Assembly: GCA_964609305.1 (NCBI GenBank)
Contig: CAZSRK010000024.1
Span: forward strand, 1 to 36,601
Source: CAKSXP01 sp964609305
Lineage (GTDB): Bacteria > Bacillota > Clostridia > Oscillospirales > Oscillospiraceae
DNA: 36,601 nt
Direction of reading: 5' to 3'
Part shown: positions 6,522-14,395 of the stretch, one piece after another
Position numbering within the stretch: position 1 is the stretch's first letter
Layout: each line of letters starts with the position of its first letter
The notes under the pieces: model-generated
The model's database searches: none
The model's input: only the letters and a program-made list of their open reading frames with translations
Told to the model about the DNA's origin: nothing
Position numbers and translations under genes: made by a program

Positions 6522-9488
6522 TTATTCTGTTCTCAGCGCGACAACAGGGTCCTTCTTTGCCGCGATGCGGGAGGGGATGAGCCCCGCTATAAATGTGAGC
6601 AGCATGCTTATCGCAACAAGTATGACCGCGCCGGCCGCGGGCAGTATTGCGTTGAGATTCATTATGTCTGTCAGGTGGTGCACGATGGCATTTATGGGGA
6701 TTATGAGGATCAGGGTCACGATAATGCCGATCGCACCGGAGGCAAAACCAACTATAAGTGTCTCGGCGTTGAATACGCGGGAGATATCGCGCTTGGATGC
6801 GCCTATGGAGCGAAGGATGCCGATTTCCTTTGTGCGCTCGAGCACGGATATATAGGTTATGATACCAATCATGATCGAGGACACGACAAGGCTTATTGCG
6901 ACAAAGGCGATGAGGACATAGCTGATCGCGTTGATGATGGTCGTAATGCTGCTCATGAGCAGAGCGACATAGTCGGTATAGCTTATCTGATCCTCCTCTT
7001 CGACAGAGGCGTTGTAATTTTCGATCTCATCGGCGATATAATCCTTGTTTTCAAAGGTAGAGGCATATATATTGATAGACTTGGGACTTGCGTAATCCAC
7101 GTCGCCGAGGAGGGCGAGGTTCTCCTCATAGCTGCTCTCGGAGACAGTGGGAGGCATAAAGCTGTCGTACATGAATACATACTGCTCGCTGGTAAACTCG
7201 CCATAATCCAGCGCCTGCGCTAGCTGCTCCGTTGTCATCTGGCTCAGCTGCTGCTGGACGCCGAGAGCATACTCTTCGATTATCTGCTCGCGCATGGCCT
7301 CTTCAACATAATCAAACAGCGTCTCATCGTCCATTTGTTCGATGTATGACGTTACTGTCTCCACCTCGACGCCCATTTCTTCGGCATAGGACTCTGCCAC
7401 GACTGTCTCGATATACTCGCGTGTCATCTGGCCAAGCTGCTCCTGCACAAGCGCATCGACGTATTCCTCGGATGGCTCGCTCATCACAGCGGTGTATATA
7501 TTAGCTTTTTCATTTACGGACAGGTCCGCGATGTATGCTATGATATCCTCCTGCTTCTGCTCGTCGGTTATCGAGTAGTCGTCGGTGAGGAAGGGAAGGC
7601 CGGTTATGACGTCGGTCGTGGGATCCGCTTTCTGAGCCTGAAGGATCTCCAGGTTCTGGCTCTTTTCTATAAGATAGTCTGTCAGCGCGGATGTATAGCC
7701 TATGGAGCCGGACATCATGAAGGAGACGGCGTCCTCGTTCGGGCGAAGAATACCGACGATCTTGATCGTCGTTCCGACGTCCGCGGAATTGTACAGATAG
7801 TCAAGGCCCGCATCCGTCTCGCCGATATTGGTGTAGGTGCCGGTAGCGGCGTCGTGGCTGTAATACTCCGCCGGGAGCACGACTTTGAAGGTCATGTTGC
7901 AGATATCTTCATAGCTCCAGCTTTCATTGAAGCTTTCCATCTCGTCGCCGGTCATGAAGTTCTGCATGGTTTCGATGACGTCGCTCTGCGCTCCCAGGCC
8001 AAGGCAGTAGATGACAAGGTCGCTTATCTCGTTTTCGTCATTTACTATTAGAACAGCCTCGTCATAATTCTGTGGCCAGGTGCCGTAGATAACGTCGTAC
8101 TGCTCGGTGAGCAGCTCGTTTATAAGCCCGTCCTCGCCCTCCTCCGGCGGGAGCATCTCCTCCCAGACCTCCATCTGAGAATATGCGCTGCCGTAGGAGG
8201 AGAAGTACGAGCTGTAATCGCCGCCGTACATCGCGCTCATGCAGGTCTCGAGAAGATCGGCTACATCGGATTTGAAGATCGTGCCCTCAGAATCCCTGGC
8301 ATATATGTCCATATTGAGGTCATAGCCGTACTGGATGGAGCTGGCATAATCCCTGATAGGGGAATTTTCGTCATCGAGATACTCCTTAAAAGCCGTAAGG
8401 TTGTTTGTCTCGGACTCAACGGAGGACAGGGAAGTCACCAGATCGTAAAGTATCGTGTTGGAATAGACGGCGTCAAGCTCGTGTTCCTGCCCGTCTCCGT
8501 CGCCGCCCGAAACACTCATAAGCGAGCTGACAAGCGCTGACATGTCCATGGACTCGGCCTCTATCGTTATCGGGTAGGACGAGAGAGTGTCCTCCTGCAC
8601 TCGGTCTATATAAGTCTGTATGCCGTTTGACAGAGAAAGTATCAGCGCGATACCGATGATACCGATGCTGCCGGCAAAGGCCGTCAGGAAAGTGCGGCCC
8701 TTTTTGGTCATAAGGTTGTTGAGCGACAGGCTCAGCGCCGTTAAAAACGACATCGAGGGATGGCGCCGCTTCTTTTCCTGCTTTACGGGAACAGGCGCCG
8801 GTTCCTGTCCGTCATACGGCATGGAATCTCCCGTGACGCGGCCGTCCAGAAGACGGATGATGCGAGTTGAGTATTTTTCGGCCAGGTCAGGATTGTGAGT
8901 GACCATGATGATGAGCTTATCCTTTGAGATATCGCGCAGGATATCCATGACCTGAACGCTCGTCTCGCTGTCGAGCGCGCCCGTCGGCTCGTCGGCCAGA
9001 AGGATATCGGGGTCGTTTATCAGCGCGCGGGCAATAGCGACGCGCTGCATCTGGCCGCCTGAGAGCTGATTTGGCTTTTTATATATCTGGTCGCCAAGGC
9101 CCACCTGTTCAAGTACCTTTTTTGCCCGTTCGCGCCTTTCTGACTTGGACACACCCGAGAGGGTCAGGGCAAGCTCGACATTGGACAGCACGCTCTGATG
9201 TGGGATGAGATTATAGGACTGAAAGACAAAGCCGATGGAGTGATTGCGGTATGCGTCCCAGTCGCTGTCCTTAAAGCCCTTTGTGCTGCGTCCGTTTATA
9301 ACAAGGTCGCCGCTGGTGTACTGATCGAGTCCGCCTATTATATTTAGCAGCGTTGTCTTTCCGCAGCCCGAGGGGCCGAGCACAGCGACAAATTCGCTCT
9401 CTCTGAATGCTAGGTCTATGCCTCTCAGGGCCTCAATGGTTGTATCTCCGGCCTGATAGGATTTATGGATGTTTGTCAGTTTCAGCAT
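6522..9488 (-). CDS. ABC transporter, ATPase fused to FtsX/MacB-type permease
   Basis: A 988-residue fusion. Residues 1-235 form a LolD/MacB-type ATPase: Walker A GPSGCGKTT (38-46), signature LSGGQMQR (142-149), Walker B with LADEPTGALD (164-173), and the switch His in MVTHNPD. A first membrane helix lies at about 262-285, then an extracytoplasmic domain of more than 500 residues rich in Asp, Glu, Ser and Tyr. Three C-terminal helices with the FtsX core follow (LERTKEIGILRSIGASKRDI between them). Such mechanotransmission exporters dimerise and act on envelope peptides, lipids or lipoproteins rather than moving solutes through a classical channel. The start is ATG at 9488 behind AAAGGA. A GNAT gene lies just downstream. 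An operator-like repeat at its promoter suggests induction by a ligand. The substrate is unknown. Confidence 0.92.
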   Translation of the reverse strand: MLKLTNIHKSYQAGDTTIEALRGIDLAFRESEFVAVLGPSGCGKTTLLNIIGGLDQYTSGDLVINGRSTKGFKDSDWDAYRNHSIGFVFQSYNLIPHQSVLSNVELALTLSGVSKSERRERAKKVLEQVGLGDQIYKKPNQLSGGQMQRVAIARALINDPDILLADEPTGALDSETSVQVMDILRDISKDKLIIMVTHNPDLAEKYSTRIIRLLDGRVTGDSMPYDGQEPAPVPVKQEKKRRHPSMSFLTALSLSLNNLMTKKGRTFLTAFAGSIGIIGIALILSLSNGIQTYIDRVQEDTLSSYPITIEAESMDMSALVSSLMSVSGGDGDGQEHELDAVYSNTILYDLVTSLSSVESETNNLTAFKEYLDDENSPIRDYASSIQYGYDLNMDIYARDSEGTIFKSDVADLLETCMSAMYGGDYSSYFSSYGSAYSQMEVWEEMLPPEEGEDGLINELLTEQYDVIYGTWPQNYDEAVLIVNDENEISDLVIYCLGLGAQSDVIETMQNFMTGDEMESFNESWSYEDICNMTFKVVLPAEYYSHDAATGTYTNIGETDAGLDYLYNSADVGTTIKIVGILRPNEDAVSFMMSGSIGYTSALTDYLIEKSQNLEILQAQKADPTTDVITGLPFLTDDYSITDEQKQEDIIAYIADLSVNEKANIYTAVMSEPSEEYVDALVQEQLGQMTREYIETVVAESYAEEMGVEVETVTSYIEQMDDETLFDYVEEAMREQIIEEYALGVQQQLSQMTTEQLAQALDYGEFTSEQYVFMYDSFMPPTVSESSYEENLALLGDVDYASPKSINIYASTFENKDYIADEIENYNASVEEEDQISYTDYVALLMSSITTIINAISYVLIAFVAISLVVSSIMIGIITYISVLERTKEIGILRSIGASKRDISRVFNAETLIVGFASGAIGIIVTLILIIPINAIVHHLTDIMNLNAILPAAGAVILVAISMLLTFIAGLIPSRIAAKKDPVVALRTE

Positions 9489-9520
9489 GTGGCCGTCTGT
9501 CCTTTCAGTTTAGCATGCAG

Positions 9521-9577
9521 CTAATCAATTACTTTTTTACTACATGATTAGTTTAGCTATTATCTGCCCGGTGTCAA
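9521..9577 (-). promoter_or_regulatory. Promoter and operator-like repeat of the ABC operon
   Basis: Minus-strand -35 TTGACA (9577-9572) and -10 TAAACT (9555-9550) are 16 bases apart. An inverted repeat CTAATCA (9521-9527) and TGATTAG (9545-9551) overlaps the -10 and the start region, where a repressor would block transcription. No obvious regulator gene is adjacent. Confidence 0.45.
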
Positions 9578-9714
9578 TAGACGCAGCGCATATGTTTACA
9601 GAAACTTCACATAAAAATCTGTGATTTGTCATAGCGTCGTGGTAAAATCAATCTGGGGAAAACAGACCTCGTTAATATAAATAATATGTACTATGTAATA
9701 TGGGAGAGGGATAT

Positions 9715-10821
9715 ATGGCTGACAGACCAAAGCTACTGCTTGACAGCAACAAGACTTATGCTATCGCGCTTGAGGGAGGCGGCGCCAGAGGTGCATATCA
9801 GGTCGGTGTCTGGCGTGCGCTGGAAGAGGCAGGGATCAAGTATAATGCCGTGTCCGGATCATCGGTCGGTGCGCTCAACGGAGCGTTTATGACTATGCGA
9901 AATCTTGCCCTTGCCGAAGATGTGTGGGAAAATATCCGCTATTCGAAGATCATGTCCGTCGACGATGAGCTGATGAAGGGCTTTTTTGACAGAAAGCTGA
10001 AATTTGGAGAGATAAAGTCGCTTGCCAAATACGTCCTCGGCACTATACGTGCCGGCGGTATCGACGTAACTCCTCTTCGAAGCTGGATCGACAGCCTCGC
10101 GGACGAGGAGGCGATACGCAGCTCCGACGTCGAGTTTTTTATCGTTACATTTTCACTTTCACTGTCTGACATGAAGGAGCTTGACATAGACGTACGGGAG
10201 CTGCCAGAGGGACAGATCAGTGAGATGCTGCTTGCAAGTGCGTATTTCCCGGCTTTCAAAAATGAAAAGATACGTGGTAAGAGGTATTCGGACGGAGGCG
10301 TCCAGGATGTCGTACCGATCAATTCCCTGATAAAACGCGGATATAAGGACATCCTCGTTTTCCGCATATACGGCGTGGGTTTCGAAAAGCGCGTAAAGAT
10401 CCCGGAGGATGTGAACATCACAACGATAGCGCCGACCGAAGAGCTTGGCAGCGTCCTGGATTTTGAAAGCGAGCACGCAAAGGAACTTATGACCCTCGGA
10501 TATTATGACGCACATAGGGCCCTGTACGGATATATTGGCGACAAGTATTATCTTGAAAAGACAATGAGTGAGTCGGAGGCGTATGAATTCGTCTCTGCGA
10601 CGGCATATACCATTGCTGCGCAATCGAACGAATCACCGACTATACGACAGGTCAATGAGGAGATAATCCCGGGGCTTGCAAGGCGTCTGGGCGTCAGAAA
10701 GGGCGATTACTATGACATTTTTGAAAAATGCATGGAAATGGCAGCCCTCGACAGAGGGCTGCCCAGATTCAGGCTTATGACAGACAGGCAGCTTCTCGAC
10801 GAGCTGACTCATCCGGAATAG
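9715..10821 (+). CDS. Patatin-like phospholipase
   Basis: A 368-residue serine lipid hydrolase of the RssA/patatin type, expected to deacylate phospholipids or other acyl lipids. The oxyanion loop GGGARG is at 21-26, the nucleophile motif GSSVG at 48-52 (Ser50), and the Asp of the catalytic dyad is in DGG at 193-195. About 170 residues follow the core without a recognised domain. The start is ATG at 9715, because GGGAGAGG sits six bases before it; an in-frame ATG at 9700 has no ribosome site. No signal peptide or membrane segment is seen, so it is probably cytosolic. Its last 13 bases overlap the end of the convergent nth gene, with no terminator between. Confidence 0.9.
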   Translation: MADRPKLLLDSNKTYAIALEGGGARGAYQVGVWRALEEAGIKYNAVSGSSVGALNGAFMTMRNLALAEDVWENIRYSKIMSVDDELMKGFFDRKLKFGEIKSLAKYVLGTIRAGGIDVTPLRSWIDSLADEEAIRSSDVEFFIVTFSLSLSDMKELDIDVRELPEGQISEMLLASAYFPAFKNEKIRGKRYSDGGVQDVVPINSLIKRGYKDILVFRIYGVGFEKRVKIPEDVNITTIAPTEELGSVLDFESEHAKELMTLGYYDAHRALYGYIGDKYYLEKTMSESEAYEFVSATAYTIAAQSNESPTIRQVNEEIIPGLARRLGVRKGDYYDIFEKCMEMAALDRGLPRFRLMTDRQLLDELTHPE

Positions 10822-11441
10822 GTCTGGCAGACGTGGCGGATAGCGCAGTCCGCACATTTGGGATTTCTGGCCGTGCAGACAGCGCGCCCGTGCAGTACCA
10901 GACGATGGCAGAAGTCGGAGGATTTCTCCGGCGGAAGCTGCCCTCGCAGCTCGCGCTCTATCTTAACAGGGTCCTTGAGCCCGTCGACAAGGCCTAGCCG
11001 GTTTGAAAGCCGTATGCAGTGGGTGTCGACGACGACGGCCGGCTGGCCGAAAATGTCGCCGAGGATAAGGTTTGCCGTCTTGCGGCCGACGCCTGGCAGA
11101 GCGAGAAGCTCCTCCATCGTGCCGGGTACCTTGCCGCCATGGCGCTCCAGCAGCGCCTGCGCGCAAAGTACTATATCGCGCGCCTTGGAGCGGAAAAATC
11201 CGCAGGAGTGTATGTATTGCCCGACTTCCTCGACGTCGGCTTCGGCAAAGCTTTCAAGAGTGGGATACCGCTCGAACAGGGCCGGGGTTATCATATTCAC
11301 GCGCGCATCCGTGCACTGTGCGGCCAGTCGCACCGAAAACAGCAGCTCGTAATCCTTTTCATATTCCAGAGCGCATTCTGCCAGGGGATATGCCTGCTCA
11401 AGACCGTATATAATCTCATCTATCTGCTGTTGAGTTCTCAT
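10809..11441 (-). CDS. nth: Endonuclease III
   Basis: A base-excision repair glycosylase/AP lyase for oxidised pyrimidines. At 210 residues it has the standard length. The helix-hairpin-helix is LPGVGRKTA with catalytic Lys121, and Asp139 follows in VVVDTH. The C-terminal 4Fe-4S cysteines are C189, C196, C199 and C205, the classical C-x6-C-x2-C-x5-C spacing. The start is ATG at 11441 with GGAGG seven bases upstream. It is divergent from rarA, with separate promoters in the 135-base gap. Confidence 0.97.
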   Translation of the reverse strand: MRTQQQIDEIIYGLEQAYPLAECALEYEKDYELLFSVRLAAQCTDARVNMITPALFERYPTLESFAEADVEEVGQYIHSCGFFRSKARDIVLCAQALLERHGGKVPGTMEELLALPGVGRKTANLILGDIFGQPAVVVDTHCIRLSNRLGLVDGLKDPVKIERELRGQLPPEKSSDFCHRLVLHGRAVCTARNPKCADCAIRHVCQTYSG

Positions 11442-11473
11442 AGTAGCGCCTCCGTAGTGTCGGTTTGAGTCCT

Positions 11474-11502
11474 ATTGTAGCACATGGAGTCGACAAAACC
11501 AA
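11474..11502 (-). promoter_or_regulatory. Promoter of nth
   Basis: Minus-strand TTGGTT (11502-11497), 17-base spacer, TACAAT (11479-11474), about 30 bases before the nth start codon. Confidence 0.6.
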
Positions 11503-11512
11503 GTAATTTGTA

Positions 11513-11541
11513 TTGAAGAAAAAAAGGTTATCGGGTATAAT
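11513..11541 (+). promoter_or_regulatory. Promoter of rarA
   Basis: TTGAAG (11513-11518), 17-base spacer, perfect TATAAT (11536-11541), about 35 bases before the rarA start codon. Confidence 0.7.
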
Positions 11542-11576
11542 TGATATAGAAATGACAGGGACTGGAGAGTTGACAA

Positions 11577-12854
11577 ATGACTGACAGCGGTTATCGGCCG
11601 CTTGCGGACGAGATACGCCCGCGCAGTCTTGACGATGTCGTCGGTCAGGAGCACATCCTCGGCAAGGATGGACTTCTTCGCCGCATTGTTGAGAGCGGGA
11701 ACATCCCAAACCTGATCTTCTACGGTCCGTCAGGCACCGGGAAAACGACGGTTGCGCGTATAATAGCCGAGCGCACCAACCGCACGCTCCGCCGGCTCAA
11801 TGCCACGACCGCAGGAATCAGCGATATCAAAAACATAATAGCGGAACTGGACACGTTCATGGCCCCCGGCGGCGTTCTGCTCTATCTTGATGAAATACAG
11901 TATTTCAACAAGAAACAGCAGCAGTCGCTGCTGGAATTTATCGAAAACGGGAAGATTACGCTTATCGCGTCCACGACCGAGAATCCGTATTTTTATGTGT
12001 TCAACGCCATCCTCAGCCGCAGCACAGTGTTTGAGTTCAAACAGTTGTCTGCACAGGATGTACAGCGCGCCGTAGAGCGCGCAATATCTATTATAGAGGC
12101 CAGGGATGGGATAGTCGCCAAAACGGAGAGCGGCGTGGTTGAATATATCTCATCCGCCTGCGGCGGCGATGCCAGAAAGGCCATAAACGCTGTCGAACTC
12201 ATGTTCTCCGCGGGGGTGCGCGTGGATGGCGGCATAAAGCTTACGCTGTCCGATGCTCAGACCGTGACACAGCGCAGCGCGATGCGGTATGACCGCGATG
12301 GAGATGGGCATTACGACATACTCTCGGCCCTGCATAAGTCCATACGCGGCTCTGACCCGGATGCCGCGCTGCACTACCTCGCGCGCCTTCTGGAAGCGGG
12401 GGATCTGCCCTCGGCCTGCCGCAGGATTCTGTGCGCCTGCACTGAGGATATAGGTCTGGCCTGGCCTGCCTGCATCCCGATAGTAAAGGCCTGCGTTGAT
12501 ACCGCGCTCCAGCTTGGCCTGCCAGAGGGACGGCTGCCACTGGCGGACGCCGTTATACTTCTGTGTACCGCACCGAAGTCCAACAGCGGAGTGCTCGCAA
12601 TAGACGCGGCGCTGGCCGACGTGCGCGCGGGAAAGACGGGGCCCATACCCCGCGAGCTTCAGAATGTCCACGCCGATGGCACCGGATTTGAGCGTGAACA
12701 GGGCTACAAATACGCCCATAATTATCCCAATCACTGGGTGCAGCAGCAGTATCTGCCCGATCAGCTGAAAGACACGCGATATTATAATTACGGGGACAAC
12801 AAAACCGAACAGGCTGCAAAACGTTATTGGGATGAAATAAAAAAGCTCAGATGA
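11577..12854 (+). CDS. rarA: RarA/MgsA replication-associated AAA+ ATPase
   Basis: RarA is a clamp-loader-related AAA+ ATPase that acts at stalled replication forks. The 425-residue protein starts with the family hallmark PLADEIRPRSLDDVVGQEH. Walker A is GPSGTGKTT (50-58), Walker B is LYLDEIQ near 102, and sensor 1 lies in ASTTENP. The C-terminal helical oligomerisation domain ends in the typical YKYAHNYPNHWVQQQYLPD segment. The start is ATG at 11577 with GGAGA upstream. The last 31 bases overlap the end of an unrecognised convergent gene. Confidence 0.96.
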   Translation: MTDSGYRPLADEIRPRSLDDVVGQEHILGKDGLLRRIVESGNIPNLIFYGPSGTGKTTVARIIAERTNRTLRRLNATTAGISDIKNIIAELDTFMAPGGVLLYLDEIQYFNKKQQQSLLEFIENGKITLIASTTENPYFYVFNAILSRSTVFEFKQLSAQDVQRAVERAISIIEARDGIVAKTESGVVEYISSACGGDARKAINAVELMFSAGVRVDGGIKLTLSDAQTVTQRSAMRYDRDGDGHYDILSALHKSIRGSDPDAALHYLARLLEAGDLPSACRRILCACTEDIGLAWPACIPIVKACVDTALQLGLPEGRLPLADAVILLCTAPKSNSGVLAIDAALADVRAGKTGPIPRELQNVHADGTGFEREQGYKYAHNYPNHWVQQQYLPDQLKDTRYYNYGDNKTEQAAKRYWDEIKKLR

Positions 12855-13225
12855 CTTCTATCCCGTATCCGCCGCAGGAGCGCAGGACATCGCGCGCGGG
12901 AGATATCTTCTCCGGATACGCTGATTTTCAGTATGACATCTCCCTTTGGGAGACTGTCCTCGCGGGAAAATATGGCCCGGCTGCCTATCTGAGGGAAGAA
13001 AAAGTCAGAGGAGCCAAGGCTGTTCGTCATCGTTGGGCTGTACGGGCTGAAGACCTGGGCGGTAACCTTACGCTCGCCGCCGCTTGTGAGCAGCCCGCCG
13101 TATTCATAGCTCACGCCGCTGCGGCGCAGCCGCATGAGGGCAAGATCCGCGCTGTCGCGGTCCTCGAACCTTGCAGTTACAAGTGTCCTCCACTGTAAGC
13201 GTTGTGTAAAAACTATTATTTCCAA
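12824..13225 (-). CDS. Unrecognised small protein, start uncertain
   Basis: I do not recognise this family. The frame ending at 12824 reads like real coding sequence (regular codon use, no low-complexity bias). It begins with LVTARFEDRDSADLALMRL, a pattern like small ferredoxin-like or stress-protein repeats, then YGGLLTSG, an FF-rich middle and a basic C-terminus. The start is unclear. A strong GGAGG at 13186-13190 (minus) precedes codons Thr-Leu-Val, but no in-frame ATG, GTG or TTG follows at a normal distance. The coordinates use an in-frame TTG at 13225, which has no ribosome site. The gene may have lost its start codon. It is convergent with rarA and divergent from the DUF951 gene. The opposite strand also has an open frame at 12851-13198, which I judged a shadow. 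Confidence 0.45.
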   Translation of the reverse strand: MEIIVFTQRLQWRTLVTARFEDRDSADLALMRLRRSGVSYEYGGLLTSGGERKVTAQVFSPYSPTMTNSLGSSDFFFPQIGSRAIFSREDSLPKGDVILKISVSGEDISRARCPALLRRIRDRSHLSFFISSQ

Positions 13226-13247
13226 CAGAGAGGGAAAATATGAGGTT

Positions 13248-13430
13248 ATGGATATCAGAGTTGGAGACGTTTTGATAATGAAAAAGCTGCATCCCTGCGG
13301 TGAACGCCGGTGGCAGGTGCTGCGCACTGGTGCGGATTTCAAGCTGCGCTGCCTTGGCTGCGGTCATGTGGTCATGGGTTCTCGCAGCAAGTTTGAAAAG
13401 AATGTTAAAAGTATTGAAAGACAATCATAG
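13248..13430 (+). CDS. DUF951-family small protein
   Basis: A 60-residue protein of the DUF951 family, common in Firmicutes and of unknown function, thought to have an OB- or SH3-like fold. The hallmarks are VGDVLIMKKLHPCG, then RWQVLRTGADFKLRCLGCGH, then a basic tail (SRSKFEKNVKSIE). The CLGC and HPCG cysteines could bind a metal. The chosen start is ATG at 13248, where the family's N-terminus begins; the Shine-Dalgarno site is poor (GAGG only two bases away). It lies 18 bases before the radical SAM gene, so the two are probably co-transcribed. Confidence 0.85.
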   Translation: MDIRVGDVLIMKKLHPCGERRWQVLRTGADFKLRCLGCGHVVMGSRSKFEKNVKSIERQS

Positions 13431-13448
13431 AAGGAAGGTTGACATAAT

Positions 13449-14327
13449 ATGAGATATGAGGGAACGATCTATCGTCCGCCCGGCGAGTGGAAGAGCCTGC
13501 TTTTGCAGTGTACCGTCGGGTGCAGCCATAACGCCTGCACTTTCTGTGGGATGTACAAGGACAAGGTATATCATGTGCGTCCGCTGGAGGATGTGCTGGA
13601 GGATATCGAGATGGCAAAAGACGTCTACCGCGACACGGAAACAGTGTTCCTGTGTGACGGCGACGCCATTGACCTTCCGCTGGACTATCTGCTGACAGTG
13701 CTCGACAGGCTGAAAAAGACATTTCCGCATATACGCCGGATAACGACATATGCCGGGCCGCGCAGCACGATGCGCAAGACTCCGCAGGAGCTCAGGCAGA
13801 TACGCGAGGCCGGACTCGACAGGGCCTATCTTGGTGTTGAGACGGGCGACGGCGATTTGCTTCTCAAGTGCGGCAAGGGTGTAAATGCCGAGCAGATGCT
13901 CGAAGCGGGCCTGGCTCTGAAGGACGCGGGGTTTGACCTTTGGGACATAATTCTGATAGGCCTTGCCGGTGCGGGCGACGCTTATATAAGAAACGCGACG
14001 ATGACCGCGGATATCATAAACAAGATGGCGCCGCAGCATCTCAGCGCGATGACATATATGCCCGTGCCCGGTACAAAGATGTACGAGGATATACAGCAGG
14101 GAAAATTCGTCGTGCAGTCGGCGCTTGAGTCGTTGCTGGAAACACGGCTGCTGATACAGGGCATAACGCTGCACGGCCTGCACTTTACCTCTAACCATGC
14201 CTCGAACTATGTCCCTGTCAAGGGTACATTATGCGAGGACAGCCCAAAGCTCATCGCGCTGCTCGACGAGATAATTGAAAACGAGGATACCTCGCGCATG
14301 AGAAGGACCGATTACAGGAGACTGTGA
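13449..14327 (+). CDS. Radical SAM protein
   Basis: A 292-residue radical SAM enzyme. Cysteines 25, 30 and 33 (GCSHNACTFCGMY) form the cluster motif with C-x4-C-x2-C spacing rather than the classical C-x3-C-x2-C; C21 lies just upstream. The GVETGDGDLLLKCGKG segment is the conserved strand-and-loop region of the Elp3/MiaB/NifB-like barrel. No extra domain such as TRAM, B12-binding or SPASM is present. The reaction is unknown. The start is ATG at 13449 behind GGAAGG. It follows the DUF951 gene closely. A strong hairpin lies downstream but serves mainly the opposite strand. Confidence 0.88.
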   Translation: MRYEGTIYRPPGEWKSLLLQCTVGCSHNACTFCGMYKDKVYHVRPLEDVLEDIEMAKDVYRDTETVFLCDGDAIDLPLDYLLTVLDRLKKTFPHIRRITTYAGPRSTMRKTPQELRQIREAGLDRAYLGVETGDGDLLLKCGKGVNAEQMLEAGLALKDAGFDLWDIILIGLAGAGDAYIRNATMTADIINKMAPQHLSAMTYMPVPGTKMYEDIQQGKFVVQSALESLLETRLLIQGITLHGLHFTSNHASNYVPVKGTLCEDSPKLIALLDEIIENEDTSRMRRTDYRRL

Positions 14328-14332
14328 CGGAG

Positions 14333-14379
14333 AAAAAACAGACGCAGAAGCGCCCCGGCGGCAGCCGGGGCGCTTCTGC
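14333..14379 (-). terminator. Terminator of the first lipoprotein gene
   Basis: Perfect 16-base GC-rich stem (14344-14359 against 14364-14379) with loop GGCA. On the minus strand it is followed by GTCTG and six T's (14338-14333). On the plus strand there is no T-run, so it terminates leftward transcription. Confidence 0.85.
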
Positions 14380-14395
14380 ATAAGAAGGATAGGGG

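Noticed and set aside
6105..7223. Long plus-strand open frame
   Set aside because: It spans the ABC and GNAT genes on the opposite strand, has Cys/Tyr/Asp-rich unnatural composition and no ribosome site.
12851..13198. Plus-strand open frame after rarA
   Set aside because: The minus strand reads as better coding sequence, and the plus frame has no ribosome site.
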